Assembly (NCBI GenBank): GCA_934667505.1
Contig: CAKULY010000026.1
Location: forward strand, 1 to 26,852
Direction of reading: 5' to 3'
Length of the DNA stretch: 26,852 nucleotides
DNA from: an uncultured Treponema sp.
Lineage (GTDB): Bacteria > Spirochaetota > Spirochaetia > Treponematales > Treponemataceae
The notes beneath the pieces were generated by a model. It was not told the DNA's origin, did not search any database, and worked only from the letters and a program-made list of their open reading frames with translations. Positions 6,247-14,148 of the stretch are shown here, piece after piece. The translations under genes and the position numbers were made by a program. Numbering within the stretch: position 1 is the first letter of the stretch; each line of letters begins with the position of its first letter.

Positions 6247-6600
6247 TTAATTATGAAAATCTAGGCATTTTCCAGCATGCCACAATTTTTCTAAATCATA
6301 AAATTCTCGTGCAGCTTCCGACATTAGATGAACCACAACTGGACCTATGTCTATTAAATTCCAGTCATCCCCATCCGGAGATTTTCTTGTAGTTACATGA
6401 ATCTGCATATCATTATTTTTTACATAGTCTTTTACTTGCTTGTAAAGCCCCTGCCAATGAGCGGAACTAGAAATTGTTGCGATAACAAAATAATCAGTCC
6501 AACTATTTAAGCCTGAAACATCTAAAAGTGTAACATTCTTTCCTTTTCCATCTTCTAAAATCATTGCAATTTCTTTAGCTTTAGTTTCAATGTTTTTCAT
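6247..6600 (-). CDS. rsfS: Ribosomal silencing factor RsfS (Iojap/YbeB family)
   Basis: This encodes 117 residues from ATG 6600. RsfS binds ribosomal protein L14 on the free 50S subunit and blocks joining of the subunits when nutrients are short. The family core is visible: DVSGLNSWTDYFVIATISSS, then the HWQGLYKQVKDYV helix, GDDWNLIDIGPVVVHLMSE and the REFYDLEKLWH ending. An upstream in-frame ATG at 6615 exists, but GGAGG at 6613-6609 sits eight bases before ATG 6600, inside what would be the longer N terminus, so 6600 is chosen. It is the last gene of the obgE-nadD-yqeK-LCP-rsfS unit. The neighbourhood nadD-yqeK-rsfS is conserved in many bacteria, which supports the call. Confidence 0.95.
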   Translation of the reverse strand: MKNIETKAKEIAMILEDGKGKNVTLLDVSGLNSWTDYFVIATISSSAHWQGLYKQVKDYVKNNDMQIHVTTRKSPDGDDWNLIDIGPVVVHLMSEAAREFYDLEKLWHAGKCLDFHN

Positions 6601-6633
6601 AAAAATAACCTCCATTAACTTAAAACTGCTATT

Positions 6634-7842
6634 TTATCGTACATAACGACCATCAAAATCTTTTCCTAAGATAATTGTAAAATCAACATTTGCAGAATCT
6701 TCAGACTCACTATCATAAATATTGACTTCTTCTTCAACTATATTTGTACAATGAATAAACTCACCTACCATATCAGCCATTTCTCTGTTTCCAATATGAT
6801 CAATTATGACTGTTTTTTCATAATTATTTGAATCAGCATTTACAGCGCTTAAAACATCATAGCTAGCATTTTGAAAGAGTATAGCAGTATTATGGGCAAG
6901 GCCTTGTATTGTAGTTCCATTTTTTATTTCAAGCACATATACCCGACTAGCTAAGGCTCCTTTATTAGAAATAAGAATATTTGTGCTCTGCTTTACAGCT
7001 CTTTTTATAAAATCTCCATTATCCAGCGGAAAAACTAACCTTTGTCCATCAACAATACGAGGGAGACCTGTAACAGTTTGACGAATTACACTCTCGCTGT
7101 CCATATTAGAAATTAAAGAAAAAAGTTTATATGTGTCATTCTTGCTTAAATTTGTTTTTATAAGTTTATTGTAATTTTTAAAAAACTTTTTCTTTGCAAA
7201 AATTCTGTCTTTACGATCATGCAAGGTTGTAAAAAAAGAAACTATAACATTTTGATAGCGTTCAAGAATCTCTGAGTCAGCTTCATCTTCCAACCTGTAG
7301 TTTATATAAGTTTTTATTTTATCGCCGTCAAGAGTTACTGCTCCAGATGGCAAGAGCCACCTTTCTCCGCTTTCAGAAACTTCGTCTATAGGAGATGGTA
7401 TAAAAACTCTTAAGCCTCCAAGCATATCAGTAATTTCAGAAAAATCATTTAATTTTATTACTGAATAAAAAGGTATATTACAACCTAAAAGGGTTTCCAC
7501 CTCTTTTTTGTAGATTTCTATTCCTTTTTCTTTGTAGACGTCATCAATTCTGTCAACACGTCCTAAAGACTGATAAATTGCACCTATATTTCCCGGAATA
7601 TTTACAACTACCGCCTTATTAGAAACAGGATATAAAATAAGCAAATTTGAAAATACTGCAGAACCGTTATTATCATCAACGACAGTAAGAAATCTTATTA
7701 CCTGATCATCTGCAATTTTTTCTGAAACTGTATCGTTTTTTAGGGATATGCTCATTATTACAATAACAAACACGATTATAAGAAAAATAACAGAAAGGAA
7801 AAAAACACCTTTTTGTTCATCTCTCATTTTAATTTTACTCAT
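6634..7842 (-). CDS. LytR-CpsA-Psr (LCP) family protein with LytR_C domain, degenerate active site
   Basis: This encodes 402 residues from ATG 7842, which has GGAG six bases upstream (an in-frame ATG at 7854 lies before that site). After a short basic N terminus a single membrane helix spans about residues 12-34, so the rest should be periplasmic. An LCP domain follows, recognisable by VETLLGCNIPFYSVIKLNDF, a LGGLRVFIPSPID strand, LDGDKIKTYINYR and ILERYQ. A LytR_C domain (VYVLEIKNGTTIQGLAHNTA onward) is near the C terminus. LCP enzymes transfer undecaprenyl-linked glycans to the wall. The usual IPRD motif reads NIPGN and the preceding Asp-Thr is absent, so transfer activity is doubtful. It sits 33 bases before rsfS and 30 bases after yqeK in one operon. 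Confidence 0.8.
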   Translation of the reverse strand: MSKIKMRDEQKGVFFLSVIFLIIVFVIVIMSISLKNDTVSEKIADDQVIRFLTVVDDNNGSAVFSNLLILYPVSNKAVVVNIPGNIGAIYQSLGRVDRIDDVYKEKGIEIYKKEVETLLGCNIPFYSVIKLNDFSEITDMLGGLRVFIPSPIDEVSESGERWLLPSGAVTLDGDKIKTYINYRLEDEADSEILERYQNVIVSFFTTLHDRKDRIFAKKKFFKNYNKLIKTNLSKNDTYKLFSLISNMDSESVIRQTVTGLPRIVDGQRLVFPLDNGDFIKRAVKQSTNILISNKGALASRVYVLEIKNGTTIQGLAHNTAILFQNASYDVLSAVNADSNNYEKTVIIDHIGNREMADMVGEFIHCTNIVEEEVNIYDSESEDSANVDFTIILGKDFDGRYVR

Positions 7843-7872
7843 AAAACGCTCCAAACAAATTAAAAAAATCTG

Positions 7873-8463
7873 CTAACTTGCAAAAGCTTTTTCATTTTCC
7901 TTAATAGTTTCAAAACAGGCAATGCTTTCAGGGGCAACTTTTCGACCTTTTTTCAAAAGATGATTAATATTATCTTGCAAAACTTTACAGGTAAGTTCAT
8001 CAAGAGACAAAGTTTCAAGTTTTGCCAAATATTTTTCTGTAATATGTTCTCTTCCAGGTTCAATTTTATCTGCCACATAAAGAACTTTTGAAAGCTCGCA
8101 CATTCCAGGTTTGCCAAAAGTATGAACTGCTACAGCCTCTAAAATTTGACTATCATCAACTAAAAATTTTTTATGTAAAAGAATAGCAGCTGCCCTTCCA
8201 TGCAGAAGAGATGGTTTTTGTTTTTCCAAATCAGAAAGAGGCTTGCCATCTTTTAAAGCAAGAGAAATTAACTCTTCACTAGAGAACTCTTTACACATAT
8301 CGTGAGAAAGTCCTGCAAAATAGCCTTTAGAATCTTCCAACCCGAATCTTTTGCATAGTTTAGAACATGTTTCTGCAGTCCTTAAAGAATGTTCGTATCT
8401 TTGCTTAGAAACAGAAGATTCTGTAAACTTTCTTACTTCTTCAACTAATTTTTCATCTATCAT
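7873..8463 (-). CDS. yqeK: HD-domain bis(5'-nucleosyl)-tetraphosphatase YqeK
   Basis: This encodes 196 residues. YqeK hydrolyses diadenosine tetraphosphate symmetrically to ADP, clearing an alarmone that accumulates in stress. The HD-domain metal ligands are present in order: His in YEHSLRTAE, the pair HD in AGLSHDMCKEF, His in LLHGRAAA, His in VAVHTFGKPGM and the later Asp in LYVADKIEPGR. The tail FETIKENEKAF matches the family. The start ATG 8463 shares one base with the nadD stop codon (TAATG), so translation is probably coupled. The order nadD-yqeK-rsfS is the common one, here interrupted by an LCP gene. Older annotations describe it as an HD-superfamily phosphohydrolase. Confidence 0.92.
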   Translation of the reverse strand: MIDEKLVEEVRKFTESSVSKQRYEHSLRTAETCSKLCKRFGLEDSKGYFAGLSHDMCKEFSSEELISLALKDGKPLSDLEKQKPSLLHGRAAAILLHKKFLVDDSQILEAVAVHTFGKPGMCELSKVLYVADKIEPGREHITEKYLAKLETLSLDELTCKVLQDNINHLLKKGRKVAPESIACFETIKENEKAFAS

Positions 8464-9125
8464 TATTTTTTTCCAAGTAACCTTAAATTAATATACTGGA
8501 AAATTGAATCTGGAACAAGATAACGCCACGCTTTTCCTAATGTAATTCTAGAACGAATTTCTGTAGAAGAAATATGTAATTCAGGATTTTCAAGTTTTAT
8601 ATGCTTATAACGAAAGTTTTTTTCAAAATCAAGGCAAGAATTTTGATTTACATAGTTACCCTTTGAAATATTTTCAAACTGTTCACTTTCTTTGTTAAAC
8701 CCGTCCATTTTTCTTGTTGCAATTACAAAGTCAACCATTTCTGCAATTTTTTCTGAATTATACCATTTGTCAAACTGACTTGCACTTTCCTGCCCCATTA
8801 AAAGACCGAGTTTTTTATCGAACTTATAGGTTTGTTCAATATATTTTAGCGTATCAAATGTATAAGAAACACCTTTTCGCCTAATTTCGCAGTCTTCTAC
8901 CTGAAAAAAACTCTTTCCTTCTATTAAAGAATCAGCACAAAAACAATTCAACATTTCAAGACGTTGCTCAGGAGAAAGAAAATTATTTATTTCTTTATGA
9001 GGAGGTATGTATGTTGGAACAAACAGAACTTTGTCATACCCAAGCTCTTTTACCGCTGCTTCTGCTAAAAAACAATGTCCTATATGAAGCGGATTAAAAG
9101 TTCCTCCTAAAACAGCGATTTTCAT
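8463..9125 (-). CDS. nadD: Nicotinate-nucleotide adenylyltransferase
   Basis: This encodes 220 residues. NadD joins AMP from ATP to nicotinate mononucleotide, giving deamido-NAD, in the final part of NAD synthesis. The N terminus carries the nucleotidyltransferase signature GGTFNPLHIGH with the HIGH motif at residues 14-17, followed by VPTYIPPHK. The C-terminal HISSTEIRSRI is the second ATP-binding signature. Length is slightly above the usual 190-215. ATG 9125 overlaps the obgE stop by four bases (ATGA), and its own stop overlaps the yqeK start by one. The gene order obgE-nadD-yqeK supports the call. Confidence 0.95.
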   Translation of the reverse strand: MKIAVLGGTFNPLHIGHCFLAEAAVKELGYDKVLFVPTYIPPHKEINNFLSPEQRLEMLNCFCADSLIEGKSFFQVEDCEIRRKGVSYTFDTLKYIEQTYKFDKKLGLLMGQESASQFDKWYNSEKIAEMVDFVIATRKMDGFNKESEQFENISKGNYVNQNSCLDFEKNFRYKHIKLENPELHISSTEIRSRITLGKAWRYLVPDSIFQYINLRLLGKK

Positions 9126-10237
9126 TGCTCACTTCCAGGATACTGAACAGAATCGTCATCAAAAAACGCTTGCTTCATAAAATCAGGAACTGGCAAAGAA
9201 GAAGCATTTTTATTATCTTCAGCAGGATTTTCCAATTGATTGACAAGCTTTATTATAGAATTTCTTGCAATTCCCATTCCTTTTCCGCTTAAAACAGAAA
9301 CTGGAATTACAGGAATAGTCTTATCGATTTTATGAATTGACGATTCAATTTCTTTTGCATTTGACTCGGCGCCTTCAACATCAATTTTGTTGGCAATAAC
9401 TATCCTAGGCTTGTTCAACAACTCTTTGGAATAGTTTTCAAGCTCTAAGCAAAGAGTTTTATATGCGCAAAGGTAATTTGAATCTGAACAGTCTATCATA
9501 AAAATAAGACATGAAGTTCTAGAAATATGTTTTAAGAAATCAAACCCCAAGCCAACACCTTCACTAGCGCCTTCTATAATACCTGGAATATCTGCAATAA
9601 TTATGTCTTGCTCAGAATCCACTCTTAAAACACCTAAATTTGGAATTTTTGTAGTAAATGGATACGGAGCAATTTTTGGCCGTGCATTAGTAAAAGCTGT
9701 AAGCAAAGAAGATTTTCCAGCGTTTGGAAAACCTACAAGACCGACATCTGCAATTATGCTGAGTTCTAATTTTAAAATGCGTTTTTCGCCAGGCTTTCCT
9801 TCATGCGCGTATCTAGGTGCTTGATTTGTTGAAGACTTAAAATGAACATTTCCCCAACCGCCTTTTCCACCTTCTAAAAATAAGAATTGCTCATTCTCTG
9901 ATTCAGCAGTAAAGTCGTGAATCAGCTCTCCTGTTTCTGCGTCACGAACTGTAGTTCCAGGAGGAACACAAATGACTACATCTTCGCCATCCTTGCCAAA
10001 TTTGTTCCACCCCATTCCGTCGCAGCCATTTTTTGCTTTAAAAATTCTATGATGACGCAAACGAGAAAGAGTACGCATATTTTTCTTTACGCAAAATATT
10101 ACATCTCCACCTTTTCCGCCGTCACCACCATTAGGGCCTCCATGAGGAATATATTTTTCGCGGCGAAAAGCAATACAGCCGTTGCCGCCTTTACCTGAAT
10201 AAACTTCAATTATAGCTTCATCTGCAAACTGAAACAT
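9122..10237 (-). CDS. obgE: GTPase Obg/CgtA
   Basis: This encodes 371 residues. Obg is a slow GTPase that binds the 50S subunit late in assembly and links ribosome status to ppGpp and growth. Residues 1-158 are the glycine-rich Obg fold (YSGKGGNGCIAFRREKY, GGPNGGDGGKGGDV, EGGKGGWGN). The G domain follows with P-loop GFPNAGKS at 169-176, switch II DIPGIIEGAS, NKID and a SVLSGKG G5 motif. The C terminus is short and lacks a full OCT domain, as in many bacteria. GAGG lies five bases before ATG 10237. A strong terminator upstream separates it from rpmA, so obgE needs its own promoter in 10238-10310; I found no convincing one. The rplU-rpmA-obgE arrangement is widely conserved. Confidence 0.95.
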   Translation of the reverse strand: MFQFADEAIIEVYSGKGGNGCIAFRREKYIPHGGPNGGDGGKGGDVIFCVKKNMRTLSRLRHHRIFKAKNGCDGMGWNKFGKDGEDVVICVPPGTTVRDAETGELIHDFTAESENEQFLFLEGGKGGWGNVHFKSSTNQAPRYAHEGKPGEKRILKLELSIIADVGLVGFPNAGKSSLLTAFTNARPKIAPYPFTTKIPNLGVLRVDSEQDIIIADIPGIIEGASEGVGLGFDFLKHISRTSCLIFMIDCSDSNYLCAYKTLCLELENYSKELLNKPRIVIANKIDVEGAESNAKEIESSIHKIDKTIPVIPVSVLSGKGMGIARNSIIKLVNQLENPAEDNKNASSLPVPDFMKQAFFDDDSVQYPGSEQ

Positions 10238-10310
10238 AAAAACCTCTTCGCAAAAATACGTCTGTTCAATAATTTAACTCAGCCGTTTTTAATTTTTATA
10301 AACTGTAAAT

Positions 10311-10348
10311 AAAAAAAACACCCGGTCAGAAAGAACTCTAAACCGGGT
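10311..10348 (-). terminator. Terminator after rpmA
   Basis: Read on the minus strand, ACCCGGT (10348-10342) pairs with ACCGGGT (10326-10320), a perfect 7-bp stem with a 15-base loop, followed by GTTTTTTTT. This is a strong intrinsic terminator for the rplU-prp-rpmA transcript and separates it from obgE. Confidence 0.85.
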
Positions 10349-10380
10349 TTTTATTTCAGAAAATAATAAGTATAAAAAAA

Positions 10381-10641
10381 TTATTTTACTTCTTCAGGTG
10401 TAACAGAAACAAATTTTCTATTCATTCTTTCGTGATATACAACGTTTCCATTTGATGTAGCAAACAAACTATCATCACCCGCTTTCTGAACATTCTTACC
10501 AGGGAAAATTTTTGTTCCGCGCTGTTTTAAAATAATAGAACCTGCTGTAACAAATTCTCCGCCGTATTTTTTTACTCCCAAATTCTTAGGATTAGAATCG
10601 CGTCCGTTTTTTGCGCCACTTCCGCCTCTAGTTCTTCCCAT
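10381..10641 (-). CDS. rpmA: 50S ribosomal protein L27
   Basis: This encodes 86 residues. L27 reaches the peptidyl-transferase centre with its N-terminal arm. The sequence has the family signature [20 protein letters not shown], followed by [16 protein letters not shown] and the [16 protein letters not shown] strand. It starts [13 protein letters not shown], so the conserved arm is reached without the nine-residue leader (ending LQFFA) found in Firmicutes. TAGGAG lies six bases before ATG 10641, and its TAG is an in-frame stop, so no longer N terminus is possible. It lies 157 bases downstream of the prp protease gene, and a terminator follows the stop codon. Confidence 0.97.
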   Translation of the reverse strand: MGRTRGGSGAKNGRDSNPKNLGVKKYGGEFVTAGSIILKQRGTKIFPGKNVQKAGDDSLFATSNGNVVYHERMNRKFVSVTPEEVK

Positions 10642-10734
10642 GATTATCTCCTAAAAAAATCAATTAAATTTCTATTTTAATTTGACTTCTTTACGCAATT
10701 TATCACATAAATGAAAAACTGCTTTTAAATAATT

Positions 10735-10794
10735 AAGTTTGCAACGCAAACTTGCAAAGATAAGAACAAACTATTTTGAAAGTTATTATCTTTA
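10735..10794. repeat. Two hairpins in the prp-rpmA spacer
   Basis: The 157-base spacer between prp and rpmA contains a perfect 8-bp hairpin, AAGTTTGC 10735-10742 with GCAAACTT 10746-10753. A second inverted repeat, AAAGATAA 10757-10764 with TTATCTTT 10787-10794, lies next to it. Neither is followed by a clear U run on the minus strand. They may tune rpmA relative to rplU by processing or partial termination. The GTTTGC-GCAAAC core also occurs at 890-904. Confidence 0.5.
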
Positions 10795-10798
10795 CACC

Positions 10799-11140
10799 TT
10801 ATTGAACTGTTGTATAAACAATTTTCAAACACTGCGGAAATTCCTTTCTTACAGATTCTAGACCAGTTTCAAGAAAATCTCCCGCATATTCAAGTTTGGC
10901 TTCTAAAATAGGATTGCTTTCTTTTAGAAAAACTTCAAAACTAAGACTACCTGGTTTTAGGCGGTCAGTCTTAAGCTCTATTCCGAAAGTATTCGAAAGA
11001 ACCTGTACCGTTGTTTTTAGTAAAACTGTAACAGCGCTACAGACAATATCATATCCTTTTTTAGAATACCCAGCATGACCCTCAGCAGAACAACTGCATA
11101 TCACACCGCTTTTGCTGCGCTTAAAAAGCACAGTTATCAT
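10799..11140 (-). CDS. prp: Ribosomal-processing cysteine protease Prp
   Basis: This encodes 113 residues of the YsxB/DUF464 family. In Staphylococcus and other Firmicutes, Prp removes a short N-terminal leader from ribosomal protein L27. The catalytic motif GHAGYSKKGYDIVCSAVTVL is present; His22 and Cys34 fall at the same numbers reported for the S. aureus enzyme, and the helix and C-terminal strands have the usual length. The start ATG 11140 overlaps the rplU stop codon by one base (TAATG) with GAGG just upstream, so translation is coupled to rplU. Its position between rplU and rpmA is the conserved one. The odd point is that the L27 in this operon has no leader to cut. Confidence 0.92.
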   Translation of the reverse strand: MITVLFKRSKSGVICSCSAEGHAGYSKKGYDIVCSAVTVLLKTTVQVLSNTFGIELKTDRLKPGSLSFEVFLKESNPILEAKLEYAGDFLETGLESVRKEFPQCLKIVYTTVQ

Positions 11141-11451
11141 TATGCCTCAATAGATTCAACACGAACGTTTGTATAATGCTGTCTGTGACCGATTGTTCTG
11201 TGATAATCTTTCTTTGCCTTGTACTTGAAAACAATAACCTTTTTGTCGCGGAAAGAATCTTCTACAACAAACTGAACTTTAGCACCTTTTACATAAGGTG
11301 TGCCAACAGTTACTTTATCTCCATCGCTTACAAGAAGAACAGAATCTACATCAATTTTGGTTCCTTTTTCAGCATCGATTGAATCTACTGTAAGGACAGC
11401 ACCCTTTTCTGCTTTGTACTGTTTGCCCTTATATTCAACAAGTGCGTACAT
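11140..11451 (-). CDS. rplU: 50S ribosomal protein L21
   Basis: This encodes 103 residues, the normal length. The family pattern is clear: MYALVEYKGKQYKAEKG, then VLLVSDGDKVTVGTPYVKGAKV and the RNA-binding C-terminal segment KVIVFKYKAKKDYHRTIGHRQ followed by HYTNVRVESIEA. L21 binds 23S rRNA domains on the outer face of the 50S subunit. ATG 11451 follows GAGG with seven bases between. It is the first gene of the rplU-prp-rpmA operon, with a good promoter and a foldable leader upstream. Confidence 0.97.
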   Translation of the reverse strand: MYALVEYKGKQYKAEKGAVLTVDSIDAEKGTKIDVDSVLLVSDGDKVTVGTPYVKGAKVQFVVEDSFRDKKVIVFKYKAKKDYHRTIGHRQHYTNVRVESIEA

Positions 11452-11488
11452 ATTAAATACCTCTAAATAAAAATCTTATATGAAAGTA

Positions 11489-11519
11489 GCCGCAGTATTT
11501 AACGGGGTGATACTACAAC
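11489..11519 (-). promoter_or_regulatory. Probable ribosomal-protein (L21) leader hairpin
   Basis: In the predicted rplU leader of about 85 bases, GTTGTAGTAT (11519-11510) pairs over ten positions with ATACTGCGGC (11498-11489), allowing three G.U pairs, around an 11-base loop that includes CCCCG. The position directly upstream of rplU suggests autogenous control by L21, as known for L21 leaders in other bacteria. I infer this from structure and place only. Confidence 0.5.
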
Positions 11520-11543
11520 CCTTTTACCATACGTGTATTTGAT

Positions 11544-11573
11544 ATAGTATCAGAAAAATAGCATTTTAGTCAA
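11544..11573 (-). promoter_or_regulatory. Promoter of the rplU operon
   Basis: On the minus strand TTGACT (11573-11568) and TACTAT (11549-11544) are 18 bases apart. TGA just before the -10 box makes an extended -10. The predicted start is near 11537, giving a leader of about 85 bases before rplU. Confidence 0.7.
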
Positions 11574-11581
11574 TAAACGAT

Positions 11582-13072
11582 TTAGAATTTATAGGTTCCT
11601 GTAGTTATAGTTCCACCATTGCTGTATATATCAAAATTGACTGACTTATCTGCTTTAGAAAGTTCTGTATAGAATTCTTTTAGATTTTTTACAGATTTTC
11701 CATTTACGCTAGTTATTACATCACCTTCTTGCAGACGCAAAGAAGCAGCTGGCGACTTTTGAGCAATATTAGTTACCGCGACACCAGAAACTTTAGAATC
11801 TAACTCAAGTTCTTTTCTTACGTCTTCTGTCAATGGAACTGCTATAAATCCTGGCCAAAGCTTGCTATTATCTGCGGAAACTTTTTCAGAACGCTCTTCG
11901 ATTGTAACTGGAACAACTAATTTTTCTCCGTTTCTGAACACTTCAAAGTCAACTTTTTTTCCTGCGGCAATTCTTCCTACTTCTCGCTGAGCCTGTTCTA
12001 CATTCTTTACTTCGTGGCCGTCAATTTTTACAATAAAATCACCAGGTTTTATTCCTGATTTTTGCGCAGGACTGCCAATAAATATCTGGCTTGCAAGGGC
12101 ACCGTGCATATCTTCAACACCGAGAGCCTTCTTATAATCTTCAGAACCTTCCATTAAAGAAACGCCAAGCCAACCGTAAACTACCTTTCCGTCTTTTATA
12201 AATGAATCTATGGCAGATTTTATATTATTAATAGGAATAGAAAATCCTAATCCCTGGCTTCCACCTGATTGGCTTGCAATCCAAGTATTTATACCTATAA
12301 CTTCGCCATAAATATTTACTAATGGACCGCCTGAATTTCCTTGGTTGATTGCAGCATCTGTCTGAATAAAATCATTTATATTGCCTATTCCAGAACCAGA
12401 ACGCCCCTTTGCGCTTACAATTCCTTGTGTAACAGATTGACTGTATCCCAATGGAGCACCCATCGCCAAGCAAATATCTCCAGTTTGAACTTTATCAGAA
12501 TCTCCTAACAAGGCAACAGGGATAGAACTGTCCTTAGATTCAAAAGAAACAAGGGCTATATCCATACGCGAATCTGCGCCAACGAGCTTTCCATCAAATT
12601 CTCGCCCATCATTTAGTTTAATGGAAATTTTTGTAGCGCCACCAGCCACGTGATTATTTGTAAGAACGTAAAGGATATTGCCAGAGCGGCGAACAATTAC
12701 ACCTGAACCCAGTCCTTTTTGTTCATACTCTCGGGTTCTGCCATTTTTATTAGAATCAGATTCATCTTCTGGATAACCAAAAAAGAAACGTCTGAAATCT
12801 TGAAAAGGATCTATAGTTTGAACAGTCTTTGTTTCTGTTACGTCAACTTCAACCACAGATGGTAAAACTCCATTGCTTATGGCTCTAAAAGAGTTCTGCA
12901 AGGCTTCCACTATGTTCAAACTTTCAGAAGGAACTATTTGTGAATTAGATTCTGCAAATGCAGTATCTGCTGTTCCTTTAACAACTTTTTTTCCGCATGA
13001 AATTGAAACCAGAGCAAAAGACATTACCGCTGCACAAACAATCCAAATAACTCTCTTTGTCCATGTCTTCAT
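11582..13072 (-). CDS. htrA: HtrA/DegP-family serine protease, probable lipoprotein
   Basis: This encodes 496 residues. HtrA proteins degrade or refold damaged envelope proteins. The trypsin-like domain has the triad His141 (LTNNHVAGG), Asp171 (SRMDIALV) and Ser247 (NQGNSGGPLVN). Two PDZ domains follow, at about 300-390 and 400-495, each with a recognisable peptide-binding GWLGVSL-like or GFIAVPL-like start and a GDVI or GDFIVKI stretch. The N terminus is a signal sequence with Cys13 and Cys26; LVSISC at 21-26 would be an acceptable spirochaetal lipobox, so the protein may be lipid-anchored on the periplasmic side. GGAGG sits eight bases before ATG 13072. map lies upstream with a 212-base spacer, so htrA probably has its own promoter, but I could not identify one. 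Confidence 0.93.
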   Translation of the reverse strand: MKTWTKRVIWIVCAAVMSFALVSISCGKKVVKGTADTAFAESNSQIVPSESLNIVEALQNSFRAISNGVLPSVVEVDVTETKTVQTIDPFQDFRRFFFGYPEDESDSNKNGRTREYEQKGLGSGVIVRRSGNILYVLTNNHVAGGATKISIKLNDGREFDGKLVGADSRMDIALVSFESKDSSIPVALLGDSDKVQTGDICLAMGAPLGYSQSVTQGIVSAKGRSGSGIGNINDFIQTDAAINQGNSGGPLVNIYGEVIGINTWIASQSGGSQGLGFSIPINNIKSAIDSFIKDGKVVYGWLGVSLMEGSEDYKKALGVEDMHGALASQIFIGSPAQKSGIKPGDFIVKIDGHEVKNVEQAQREVGRIAAGKKVDFEVFRNGEKLVVPVTIEERSEKVSADNSKLWPGFIAVPLTEDVRKELELDSKVSGVAVTNIAQKSPAASLRLQEGDVITSVNGKSVKNLKEFYTELSKADKSVNFDIYSNGGTITTGTYKF

Positions 13073-13187
13073 TTTAATTACCTCCGCAAATAAAAATCCT
13101 TATATTTTCTAATATAAACAATTTTTTTTAAAATGGTTACAATTATTTTTAATATGCTTAAGCAAAGATATTTTTGAGTTACATTTT

Positions 13188-13266
13188 TTGCTCGCTTCAT
13201 TTTATTTTTTATAGGTCGAAAGCCGAAGTTTTAGAAAACTAAATAAAAGCGCAAGCGAATTTGCAA
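13188..13266. repeat. Imperfect inverted repeat between map and htrA
   Basis: TTGC 13188-13191, TCGCTT 13192-13197 and TTTTATTT 13200-13207 pair in order with GCAA 13263-13266, AAGCGA 13253-13258 and AAATAAAA 13241-13248, leaving small bulges and a central 33-base region. A smaller hairpin, TATATT 13101-13106 with AATATA 13111-13116, lies closer to htrA in the same spacer. No U run follows on the minus strand, so a terminator for map is uncertain. No gene is visible in 13073-13284. Confidence 0.4.
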
Positions 13267-13284
13267 TTATAAAAAACTCGGGTT

Positions 13285-14043
13285 TTAACCTTTATAGTTT
13301 AAATCTGTAAGAATTTCAGTATAATCTTCAAAAACTGCGACCGTATGCTCTTCGTGGGCAGAAACTTTGTGATCTTTTGTAACAACTGTCCAACCGTCAT
13401 TTTTTACATAAACATCAGCAGTTCCTAAATTTATCATCGGTTCAATAGCCAATACCATTCCCGCTTGAATTCTTGGATTAGGTCCTGTGGATGGACAGTT
13501 AGGAATACTTGGATCTTCGTGGACCTCTAATCCCACGCCATGACCACAATAGTCGTAAACAACTCCATATCCGTGTTTTTTAGCAATTTCGTAAACAGCT
13601 TTAGAAATATCGCTGATTCTATTGCCAACTTTACAGGCATCAATTCCAGCCTGCAAACATTCAAGAGCAACTTCATCAAGTTTTCTTATTTCTGGCTTTA
13701 CATTTCCTACCAAAACAGAATGAGTTGAGTCACTTATATATCCATTTAAATCAATGCCGACATCAAGACTAACTATATCTCCGTCTTTTATAACTCTTTT
13801 TTTTGAAGGAATACCGTGAATTACTTCTTCATTTATGCTGATACAAGCAGCCCCTTTAAAGTCTTCTAAATACCAGGCAGGCGAGCCGCCATGAGCTTTT
13901 ATGTAATCAACAAAAAGGTCATCAATAGCTTTTGTGGTCATTCCAGCCTTTACTTGTGGAATTACATAATTAAAAGTATCTGCTAGAAGGTGGCAGGATT
14001 TTCTTATGCCTTCAATTTCTTCATCATTCTTAAGTCTTATCAT
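13285..14043 (-). CDS. map: Methionine aminopeptidase, type I
   Basis: This encodes 252 residues, normal for a type I enzyme without N-terminal extension. It removes the initiator methionine from new proteins. All five metal ligands are in place: Asp94 (SLDVGIDLNGY), Asp105 (SDSTH), His168 (CGHGVG), Glu201 (AIEPMIN) and Glu232 (AHEEHTVAV). The substrate-binding His is in EVIHGIPS. GAGGAG lies seven bases before ATG 14043. It is separated from the J-domain gene upstream by a 113-base spacer full of GTGAAA/TTTCAC inverted repeats, and from htrA downstream by 212 bases, so it may be transcribed alone. Confidence 0.96.
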   Translation of the reverse strand: MIRLKNDEEIEGIRKSCHLLADTFNYVIPQVKAGMTTKAIDDLFVDYIKAHGGSPAWYLEDFKGAACISINEEVIHGIPSKKRVIKDGDIVSLDVGIDLNGYISDSTHSVLVGNVKPEIRKLDEVALECLQAGIDACKVGNRISDISKAVYEIAKKHGYGVVYDYCGHGVGLEVHEDPSIPNCPSTGPNPRIQAGMVLAIEPMINLGTADVYVKNDGWTVVTKDHKVSAHEEHTVAVFEDYTEILTDLNYKG

Positions 14044-14088
14044 ATTATTACTCCTCGTTAGTGCCGAGCCATAGATGGCAAAATCTCA

Positions 14089-14148
14089 GTTTGTGAAAGC
14101 GACACTCGAAAATGTGAAGTTTTCACAAACAATTTCACACCAAAGTGA
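14089..14148. repeat. Nested GTGAAA/TTTCAC inverted repeats upstream of map
   Basis: A 10-bp perfect stem, GTTTGTGAAA 14089-14098 with TTTCACAAAC 14121-14130, competes with a shorter one, TGTGAA 14113-14118 with TTCACA 14121-14126. A third pair, TTTCAC 14133-14138 with GTGAAA 14144-14149, follows. The right arm can thus pair with two partners. It lies between the J-domain gene stop and map and could be a terminator region, an operator array or a switch. Confidence 0.5.
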
